From Chrysochromulina parva (lineage: Eukaryota; Haptophyta; Prymnesiales; Chrysochromulinaceae), in the NCBI GenBank assembly GCA_002887195.1, contig PJAB01001014.1, forward strand, positions 1-18,180: a stretch of 18,180 nucleotides of DNA. Direction: 5' to 3'. Positions within the stretch are counted from its first letter, which is position 1; the number at the start of each line of letters is the position of its first letter. Positions 1 through 6,576 of the stretch are shown here, in pieces. Position numbers and translations under genes: made by a program. The notes beneath the pieces were generated by a model. It did no database searches. It was given only the letters and a program-made list of their open reading frames with translations, and was not told the DNA's origin.

Positions 1-127
1 ATGTGGCATTGTGCGTCGCAGATGTGGCATTGTGCGTCGCAGATGTGGCATTCTGCGCGCGCAGATGTGGCATTGTGCGTCGCAGATGTGGCATTGTGCG
101 TCGCTGATGCGTCGCATTTGCGCGCAG
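1..127. repeat. 21-bp tandem repeat, about six copies
   Basis: Six consecutive units start at 1, 22, 43, 65, 86 and 107. The core is atgtggcattgtgcgtcg followed by cag or ctg. Units 1, 2 and 4 are identical, unit 5 differs only near its end, unit 3 is 22 bp with a ctgcgcgcg variant, and unit 6 is degenerate. The array touches the window edge, so it probably extends further left. It is open in one frame as a 7-residue repeat (MWHCASQ), but the 22-bp unit shifts that frame, so I read it as a noncoding minisatellite. Confidence 0.9.
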
Positions 128-144
128 ATGCGACGGTTTCTCGG

Positions 145-176
145 CGCACGAGCGACGGTTTTTCGGCGCTCGTGCG
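145..176. repeat. Inverted repeat, 10-bp perfect stem with 12-nt loop
   Basis: Arm cgcacgagcg (145-154) is the exact reverse complement of cgctcgtgcg (167-176). The loop (155-166) is acggtttttcgg. A near-duplicate of the loop side, cgacggtttctcggcgc, lies just before at 131-147. The hairpin follows directly after the 21-bp array. Its function is unknown; it may be part of the same repeat family. Confidence 0.75.
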
Positions 177-190
177 ACGTCATCTGCGAC

Positions 191-222
191 AAAGTCTTCT
201 CTGATCCCAAAGTCTTCTCTGA
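191..222. repeat. 14-bp direct repeat
   Basis: The sequence aaagtcttctctga occurs at 191-204 and again at 209-222, separated by tccc. It lies between the hairpin and the first gene. Pyrimidine-rich sequence follows it and leads to cctag at 231-235, which could serve as a splice acceptor for the downstream gene. Confidence 0.7.
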
Positions 223-294
223 CCGACCCTTCCTAGGAGTCCGCGCCCGCCGAGCAATCCGAGGCGGACGGCGCCCGCCGAAATCGCGAAGCTC

Positions 295-1212
295 ATGGTG
301 GGAAGCAGCACCAAGGAGGTCTGCAAGTCCAGCCGCTCGGGTGATTCCAGCTACAAATTGTGCAGCTCGTTTTGCAACACCCAGCACGCGCAGCAGCACT
401 GCTCGTGGTGCAAATGCCAGACCTGCTCGTTTTGCAAGTCGACCACACTCGCGCCGACGGCACTTGTGAAACCGCACGATACCATCAAGACGAAGGGTGC
501 AAAGTCGGCTGGCAACAGCACACATTTCAAGGCGGTGGGCACCACGCCACACGATACGACCAAGACGAGCACCAATGCAAAGTCGAGTAACAGCAACAGC
601 ACGAAGATCAAGGCGATGAGCACCAGCTCGGCGACCTCGCTGTCCGATGTCCAGGAACTCGCACGCGTCAGGGGCGCACTACGCGCAGCCGAGGCTCGGT
701 TGCAGGTCGTTGAGAAACAGCTCGGGCTCTGTCAGGAGTCCTCGGCGAAGCTGCGCCTGGCAGCAGGCCTGTCCGCCCCACCGCCGCCACCACCGCGCCA
801 GCGCGGCGCTGGTCGCAGCGGCGGCATGGACAATGGCACCTCAATCGGCGGCGTCTCCGCTGCCGCCACTGATGCTGTCATCAACCCGGCCTGCGCTGAT
901 GCTGTCTCGTGGGCGCAGCACATCGGTATAGTGCGCTACACAGCGCTCTATCCTGGCTTGAACGCAAGCAGCCCCGCACGCGACTTCCAAATGCACTTGC
1001 ACCTGAACGATCCTGCCTCAGGGTGCCCCGACCCGCGATCCGCCGCCGAGCAGCTACTCGCGGGCGACAGCAGTGCGAGCACGCTTCTTCTTTTTGTGGG
1101 TGTGCTCTTCTGCGCGCTGTGCAATGCTTATAGCCTGGGCTACCTTACCCCAAACCGCCATGTGCGTGCCATGCTGCAACCACTAGGGCTGGCGACGCCG
1201 CTGGTGAGATGA
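295..1212 (+). CDS. Cysteine-rich, glycosylation-site-bearing single-pass membrane protein, function unknown
   Basis: The 305-residue frame starts at a true ATG (295). Residues 10-47 hold eight cysteines: C10, then C23-x3-C27-x8-C36-x2-C39-x-C41-x2-C44-x2-C47, with a His before C36. This looks like a disulphide-rich or metal-binding module. Residues 48-115 are Ser/Thr/Asn/Lys-rich. Residues 116-150 are helical with coiled-coil character, followed by a poly-Pro tract near 162-167. N-glycosylation sequons lie at 74, 101, 180 and 223. Residues 261-284 form one clear hydrophobic span, followed by a short basic tail. Together this suggests a lumenal or extracellular protein anchored near its C-terminus. 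No signal peptide is visible after this ATG, and the frame stays open upstream to 223 with an acceptor-like cctag at 231-235, so an upstream exon may supply one. From memory, similar Cys-rich modules recur in haptophyte and other algal secretory proteins; I cannot verify that here. A GTGAGA just before the stop could be a splice donor, so the C-terminus is also not certain. Confidence 0.65.
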   Translation: MVGSSTKEVCKSSRSGDSSYKLCSSFCNTQHAQQHCSWCKCQTCSFCKSTTLAPTALVKPHDTIKTKGAKSAGNSTHFKAVGTTPHDTTKTSTNAKSSNSNSTKIKAMSTSSATSLSDVQELARVRGALRAAEARLQVVEKQLGLCQESSAKLRLAAGLSAPPPPPPRQRGAGRSGGMDNGTSIGGVSAAATDAVINPACADAVSWAQHIGIVRYTALYPGLNASSPARDFQMHLHLNDPASGCPDPRSAAEQLLAGDSSASTLLLFVGVLFCALCNAYSLGYLTPNRHVRAMLQPLGLATPLVR

Positions 1213-1667
1213 GAGTACAGAGTTACATGTACTAGAACAAGGTTCACTTGACCCAAGAGGAGGAGTGGTCTACTATTTTTCCATGTGTTTTTCATGTTTA
1301 TAAGGGCCCAACTTAACCCAACCCTACACCTGTTTGGGAATTGAATGTCAGGAACGCAAATAGGGGTGTTGTCATGAGAGCGTGGATAGATGTTAGTGAT
1401 GCTGCTCAACGCGACCGCGCGCACATTGTGCGACTGTTCGAACTCGATATTTGCGACCTAAGCTGTTTGTTAACGTACATTCGTTGGCCGTGTAAAATGC
1501 CCTGCACCGTGCCAAAACACCGTGCTAAAGCACAGCGTGCATGACGTTTTTTCCGGCTGCACAACACGGCGTGCGAAGCGCCGTCGTGGCGAGATCGGTT
1601 GACTTTCAGCGCAGGGTCCTTTGCTGGCTGGGGACTGCGACGCCGCGCTGAGGGGCCTCACAGCAAC
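1213..1667. other. Intergenic region upstream of the CCDC180-like gene
   Basis: This 455-bp stretch is more AT-rich than its flanks, especially 1213-1380, and holds no convincing gene. A 67-codon frame near 1341 begins at TTG and has no recognisable features. The region should contain the 3' end of the preceding gene and the promoter of the next. The only structured element seen is the 13-bp repeat at 1505-1540. Confidence 0.6.
1505..1540. promoter_or_regulatory. 13-bp short tandem repeat upstream of the CCDC180-like gene
   Basis: caccgtgccaaaa (1505-1517) is followed by caccgtgctaaag (1518-1530) and then a partial cacagcgtgc (1531-1540). The array ends 127 bp before the chosen ATG at 1668. 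Repeated short elements at this distance can be transcription-factor sites, but I do not recognise the motif, and it is not an obvious RFX X-box. The regulatory role is inference only. Confidence 0.3.
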
Positions 1668-4600
1668 ATGCCGGCGGCGCTGAAGGAGCCGGCAGCCGAG
1701 CCGCGGATGGCTGGGCAGATGGCGAGCAACCCGTTCACTGCGGAGCTCGGCCTCTTGACCAAGCTCGTCGCGCCCAAGATCTCGCATGCCAAGGATGGCG
1801 CCTCCCTGCCGGCGCCACCCAAGGTCAAGGACATGCCCGGCCGCAAGCGGCAGTCCGTGCCGCCGCTCACGGAGCAGGAGGTGGCGATTGGCGAGTCCCA
1901 AACGCTGCAAAATCACGGCAAGATGATGCCGGCCGTCTCCTCCACCAACCACGCGGGCATGAAGGAGATGCTCATCGCCCGCAAGGCGCGGCACGAGAAC
2001 GCGATCGAAGCGTTCAAGAAGCGGATGGGCTCCATGGAGGTGGAGCTCGAGGCGCGCACGGGGGCGGTCGCGCGCTCCTTCAAGGCGCTGATGGTGCTCA
2101 ACGACGCCGAGCTCAAGAGCATGTTCGATGAGCTCGCCGACGACTTTCTGCTGCAGATGGAGATGGACGAGGTCGACTCCGCGTGGGTTCGCATCGACGA
2201 GGAGCTGACGCGCCGGCGCGGCTGGGTGGACCAATTCGAGCGCGACCTGACCAAGGTGGAGAACGAGCGGCGCGAGATGGTCGAGGCCGAGCTCACGACG
2301 CTGCTTGAGCTGCTCGTGGCGACGGCGCACCTGCTGCCACCTGCGCTCGAGCGCTTCGTCGAGACGGAGACACACAGCGTCAACCTGCTAATCCTGGCGA
2401 ACCGCGAGGTGCACGCGGAGCTGCTCGCAAAGCTGCGCGTCGAGGACGTCAAGCGTCACAAGAGCTCGCTGAGGGAATGGGAGGCACGCAAGCTTGAGTG
2501 GCGTCGGCTGCGCCACGAGAATGCGCTGCAGACCCTCAAGAGCTACCTGCACTCGCCCGAGGTGCTCGCGCCGCAGTCGCAGCGGCTGCTGCTGAGCGAG
2601 CTGGCGAGCAAGCAGCAGGCATTCAATGAGCGCCGCTTCTCGGTCCTCGTGCAGCTGGGCAAGCTGCGCCCGCCGGAGCTGTCCGAGGCCGCTGCCAACC
2701 GATCTCGTGACGAGCTCGAGCAGCTCGATGCTGATGAGGAGGCGTCAGCGCGCGCCTCGCACGACGCGCTGCAGCAGGCCGAGGCGGCGGTGGCGGCCGA
2801 GGTGGCCGAGGCGTGCAAGTACCTGCGCGCGCGCCTCTACCACTTTGCTCACCTGGAGCCTCGGGCACTCGAATCGGTGATTGCGGCGCAGGTCGTACCG
2901 CTCGTTGACTTGCGCGCGGAGCAGGCGCAGGACTTGCTCGAGCGGGTGGAGGCGGCCGAAGCGACGCAGCGGCTGCGGCTGCACGAGGATGCGCTGCAGC
3001 TGGTCAAGCGCTTCGAGATGGCGGGCCGCCTCTTCGATGAGCACGTGCGGCGCACGTCCGAGCTGTACGAGACGTTACGTGACGAGCTCCACACCTGCCG
3101 CGAGGAGCATGAGGAGGCCGACAAGGCGAATGAGATGCAGCTGGAGAAAGTGCTGACAGACATGCGGCGTGCGGCGGACAAGAACGAGCTGATGCTCAAG
3201 CAGGAGGAGGCCATGGAGCTGCTCGCGCAGATTCAGATGGGCTACCGCAACTTCCACCGAGCCTCGCTCGACATTGCCGAGCAGCATCCGAACTTGATGC
3301 GTGCGGAGCTGACGAGCGTGCACACGCAGCTCATCGAGTACCACCAGCTCGTGAGCAACGAGCAGGAGGGGGAGGAGGAGGAGGGCGAGGGCGAGGAGGA
3401 CGCCGAGCCCGCCGCAGCGTCCGTCGCCGCGCCCGACGGCGCGCCTCCTGGTGCCCCCGACGGCGCGCCACCGCCGCCGATGAACGAGGACCAGGACCTG
3501 AGTGGTACTAAGGTACTTGACGACGGGGAGCAGAACCTGTGGGCGACCTTCGGCTTCCAATTCGACGAGAAGATGGAGGCTCAGCTCGCCCTTGAGGACG
3601 AGCAGGCGGGCCTCGACGCCGCGAACCGTAACGACCCGCCACCCGACCCCTATCTGCTCGAGACGCGCGAAGGGGCCAAGTACCGAATGAGGACGGACTT
3701 GGAGGTGGCGGAGGCGGCGATGGCCGTGGTGAGGGCGAAGGCGGCGGCCGAGGCGGAGGCGGCGGCCGCGGCTGCGGCGGCGGCCGAGGCGGAGGCGGCC
3801 GCGGCCGCGGCGGCCGCGGATCCAAAGGGCAAGAAGGGAGCCCCGCCACCAGCGCCGCCCGAGGCCGCGCCGCAGCCGCCCGCGGCGGAGGAGGCCGAGC
3901 CGCCGCCCGAGCTGCCTACCTTGAGCGCGGCCGAGAAGATCTCGCAGCTCATCCCGGCATCGTACGACGGCACACCGGTGCTCATGCCGTTGACCTCGTG
4001 GTCGTCACTGCCGCAGGACATCGAGCTGCGCGTCAAGCTCGCGTGCGAGTGCCTCAACTACCACGATGCCCACGCGGTCGCGATGGGCAAGCGCGCCCGG
4101 CACGAGTGCGGCGTGCTCGTGAAGCAGCTCACGAGGGAGCTCGACGAGCGGCTCATGTCCCACCAGCCGCGCGCGGGCGCCGTCGAGACCGACATGGCGG
4201 CCGAGCGTGATCAAGAGCTGCTTGCCCATCGGGAGCGCTTCGTGCGCCACGTCAAGTCGGTCACCTCACGACGCGGAATGCTCTCGGCGGCTCTGGAGAC
4301 CAAGCTGGAGACCGTCATCAAGGCCGAGAAGCAGCACAAGGACAAGCTGGGCGCGCTGCAGCGGGCGCTCGGCTCGGAGAAGAATAACCACTCGGCGACG
4401 CTGAATCGGCTGAGTCGCGAGGCGGAGGCGCTGCATGCGGCCTACACCAGGGTGACGCGCGAGATGTTCGACGAGCTCGAGGCCGCGAGCAAGGCTCAGC
4501 TGAAGGAGGTGCTCGGTGTGAACACCAAGTTCCGCGACTCGTGGACGCTCTTCTCGGAGGGCGGCATCTTTAACCCGATCGAGCAGGCTCGCTTCATTGA

Positions 4601-6269
4601 GCGGCTCGCCAAGGTGGACGAGGATGCCAAGGCCGAGGCGGTGGCCCAGGCGGAGCGGCTCGCTGCCCTGCGCGAGGCGCAGCTGCAGCGCGCGCACGAG
4701 GGTCAGGAGGGCTTCCGCGCCTCGTTCGCGGTGAACAAGGAGGACATCGTGCACATCGAGCAGCTCAAGATGCAGTCGGGCAAGTGCACGGCCGACGTGC
4801 GCATCGTGCTCGCCGAGTCGGCCGCGCAGGAGGCGGCGCTCGATGCGCAAACCGAGGAGCTCTCGCGGCTAGTCAAGTCGGTCACGCGCCCGGGTGAGTC
4901 CGAGGCCGACAATGCCGAGTTCGACACGGACGCGGCGCGCGCGGCGGCGCAGGCGAAGCTGGCGCGAGCCATCCTCGAGTCGTCCGAAGACATGCGTGCG
5001 AAGCTGCTTCACCGCGCCCTCTTTCTCGATATGCTCGCGTCGGAGGGCATGCCCAAGACGGCGCCCAAGGTGAGCCTGGACCCGCCGGATCCGTCGACGA
5101 GGCCGCCGCCGCCGCCGCCGCCGCCGCCGGACCCGAAGGCCAAAAAGGGGGCGGAGCCGCCGCCGCCGCCGCCCGCGCCCGATCCGAATGAGCCCGAGAT
5201 GGGCGAGGAAGCGAAGCCGCCCGTGCCGCTCAAGCAGCTCGTGACGGCCGCGCGCGCGAAGCACGAGGACCTGATGATCGCCATGTGCGCCAAGTACCAC
5301 CAGGAGCGCGGCGAGCGGCCAATCACGCGCCCGTCGCTCATCCCCGAGAACGCTGAGCTCGAGGCGGACAAAGTGCGCGCGCGGCTCGATCAGATGGTCC
5401 ACAAGGCGCACGACGACTGGTACCATGCGGGCAAGACGCTGCGCAAGCAGCTGCTCGTCATCTGGCGCGTGCTCAACTCGGTCGGCCCAAGCGTCTTCGA
5501 CGATCTGAGCCGCGCGTGCCGGAAGGCCGCGTACAATGGGTGCCGCACGCTGCACAAGGCGTACGCGCCCCTGGCCAAGGACCGTGTTGCCAAGCGGCAG
5601 CTGCATGAGGCCTCCCTCAAGCCGACGATGCGCAATGCGGGGGCGCAGGCCGAGCTGCGAGCGCTCGCGATGGCCGAGGCGGACCGGTCGGCGGCGGAGG
5701 TGAGCGCAGCCACAGAGCTGCGGGACGCGCTGCTCGCGGTTGAGACCGAGCAGGCCCAGGTACTCGAGCGCCGGCTAGTCTTCCTCTCGGGCTCGATTCT
5801 CAAGCTCCTCGATGCGCAGCTTACAGAGGACGACCTGATCCCTAACGACGACCCGCCGCCGGACATCCACCACGGTATCAAGAAGAAGCTTCGCATGGAG
5901 ACGCGTGAGATGTTCCCTCACCCGGGTCAGCCGCAGGCGGGGCGCCCCTTCTACACATACACGTGGCCGGGGCTGCCGCTGGGCGAGCTCACGCCAGACA
6001 CGTGCGAGACGCGTGCTGTCGGCGCGGACGCACCCCCTGAGTCCAAGGAGGCGATCCCACGCTCGCTCGAGCTGCAGGCGAACCAGACGCGTGCGCAGCG
6101 CTCCGTCATCACCGCGCGCGATCGCGTGTACGAGAGCTATCGGTTGTATTACGCCGGGCGCGTACGCGAGATTCGTACCGCGTGCGACACTGCGCTCACC
6201 GAGGCGCGTCGATGGGAGGCGGGCTGGCTCAAGCTTGTCGACCACATGGAGATCAAACCGCCGCAGTAG
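1668..6269 (+). CDS. CCDC180: CCDC180-like ciliary/flagellar coiled-coil protein (DUF4455 and DUF4456 type)
   Basis: A single uninterrupted exon encodes 1533 residues from the ATG at 1668 (context cagcaacATGcc). The frame is open to 1599, but with no earlier ATG. Residues about 80-560 match my recollection of DUF4455 in CCDC180: RRRGWVD near 180, AHLLPP near 218, LANREVHAELL near 242-254, then charged helices. An acidic Glu stretch (about 566-585) and a Pro-rich linker follow. Next come an Ala/Glu run (about 680-719) and DPKGKKGAPPP. A second coiled-coil block leads to a poly-Pro/DPKAKKGAEPPPP linker (about 1143-1174). A C-terminal helical region (about 1180-1533) fits DUF4456. Length is close to vertebrate CCDC180 (roughly 1.6-1.7 thousand residues). 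KGKK/poly-Pro linkers are common in algal axonemal proteins. CCDC180 is found mainly in ciliated organisms, so a flagellar location is likely; its molecular role is poorly known. The family call rests on remembered domain patterns, not a search. Confidence 0.72.
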   Translation: MPAALKEPAAEPRMAGQMASNPFTAELGLLTKLVAPKISHAKDGASLPAPPKVKDMPGRKRQSVPPLTEQEVAIGESQTLQNHGKMMPAVSSTNHAGMKEMLIARKARHENAIEAFKKRMGSMEVELEARTGAVARSFKALMVLNDAELKSMFDELADDFLLQMEMDEVDSAWVRIDEELTRRRGWVDQFERDLTKVENERREMVEAELTTLLELLVATAHLLPPALERFVETETHSVNLLILANREVHAELLAKLRVEDVKRHKSSLREWEARKLEWRRLRHENALQTLKSYLHSPEVLAPQSQRLLLSELASKQQAFNERRFSVLVQLGKLRPPELSEAAANRSRDELEQLDADEEASARASHDALQQAEAAVAAEVAEACKYLRARLYHFAHLEPRALESVIAAQVVPLVDLRAEQAQDLLERVEAAEATQRLRLHEDALQLVKRFEMAGRLFDEHVRRTSELYETLRDELHTCREEHEEADKANEMQLEKVLTDMRRAADKNELMLKQEEAMELLAQIQMGYRNFHRASLDIAEQHPNLMRAELTSVHTQLIEYHQLVSNEQEGEEEEGEGEEDAEPAAASVAAPDGAPPGAPDGAPPPPMNEDQDLSGTKVLDDGEQNLWATFGFQFDEKMEAQLALEDEQAGLDAANRNDPPPDPYLLETREGAKYRMRTDLEVAEAAMAVVRAKAAAEAEAAAAAAAAAEAEAAAAAAAADPKGKKGAPPPAPPEAAPQPPAAEEAEPPPELPTLSAAEKISQLIPASYDGTPVLMPLTSWSSLPQDIELRVKLACECLNYHDAHAVAMGKRARHECGVLVKQLTRELDERLMSHQPRAGAVETDMAAERDQELLAHRERFVRHVKSVTSRRGMLSAALETKLETVIKAEKQHKDKLGALQRALGSEKNNHSATLNRLSREAEALHAAYTRVTREMFDELEAASKAQLKEVLGVNTKFRDSWTLFSEGGIFNPIEQARFIERLAKVDEDAKAEAVAQAERLAALREAQLQRAHEGQEGFRASFAVNKEDIVHIEQLKMQSGKCTADVRIVLAESAAQEAALDAQTEELSRLVKSVTRPGESEADNAEFDTDAARAAAQAKLARAILESSEDMRAKLLHRALFLDMLASEGMPKTAPKVSLDPPDPSTRPPPPPPPPPDPKAKKGAEPPPPPPAPDPNEPEMGEEAKPPVPLKQLVTAARAKHEDLMIAMCAKYHQERGERPITRPSLIPENAELEADKVRARLDQMVHKAHDDWYHAGKTLRKQLLVIWRVLNSVGPSVFDDLSRACRKAAYNGCRTLHKAYAPLAKDRVAKRQLHEASLKPTMRNAGAQAELRALAMAEADRSAAEVSAATELRDALLAVETEQAQVLERRLVFLSGSILKLLDAQLTEDDLIPNDDPPPDIHHGIKKKLRMETREMFPHPGQPQAGRPFYTYTWPGLPLGELTPDTCETRAVGADAPPESKEAIPRSLELQANQTRAQRSVITARDRVYESYRLYYAGRVREIRTACDTALTEARRWEAGWLKLVDHMEIKPPQ
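3700..3910 (+). repeat. Low-complexity Ala/Glu then Pro coding tract
   Basis: Imperfect gcggcggccgaggcggag repeats between about 3700 and 3825 encode Ala/Glu runs. They are followed by a Lys-Gly bridge and a Pro-rich stretch up to about 3910. The tract lies inside the CCDC180-like gene between two coiled-coil blocks and probably acts as a flexible linker. Such GC-rich triplet and hexamer runs are prone to length polymorphism. Confidence 0.7.
5095..5195 (+). repeat. Poly-proline (ccg) coding tract
   Basis: Two runs of ccg codons, about 5102-5130 and 5157-5178, flank a DPKAKKGAE bridge inside the CCDC180-like gene. They form a Pro-rich linker before the C-terminal domain. Trinucleotide runs of this kind vary in length between strains. 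Confidence 0.7.
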
Positions 6270-6576
6270 GACGCGGATGGCGACGCCGTCGCGTACGCGA
6301 CACGGCGGACCAGTAAAACGTAGCAGCCAGCCCGCGAGATGATGAAATGTGGCGCGGTCAACTACGCGTTTTTGTTTGGCGATTGCGTGATGTGTAGATG
6401 TTCGCATGTGCGCGGGGCATTCTAGCTGTTGCTAGACTCTTTTGAGTTGGCATACAACGCATATTCGCGATCCTTTTCGCGAACCATCATAGAGTCGAAA
6501 CCACCGAGACTGGTTGATTATCGCAAAGTTGTAAGTTCTATGTTTCAGTGCATATTTTGGGGCAGATTTCATTTCT
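6270..6576. other. Intergenic region / unresolved 5' part of the next gene
   Basis: The CCDC180-like stop codon is at 6267-6269. From about 6340 to 6600 the sequence is clearly less GC-rich than the coding flanks. A strong donor-like GTAAGT lies at 6531-6536, with acceptor-like tttcag (6543-6548) and ggcag (6561-6565) soon after. This suggests that the next gene has a 5' exon or leader here, but no ATG-initiated exon joins cleanly. ATGs at 6341, 6389 and 6399 all run into early stops. Confidence 0.45.

Noticed and set aside
1..127. CRISPR-like array
   Set aside because: The units are contiguous without spacers and the genome is eukaryotic, so it is a plain tandem repeat.
1430..1460. tRNA T-loop-like gttcgaactc
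   Set aside because: The flanking bases do not form the T-arm stem, and no acceptor or anticodon arm can be assembled around it.
1470..2375. 301-codon minus-strand frame over the start of the CCDC180-like gene
   Set aside because: It is Arg/Leu/His-rich, overlaps a recognisable domain on the other strand and has no motif of its own.
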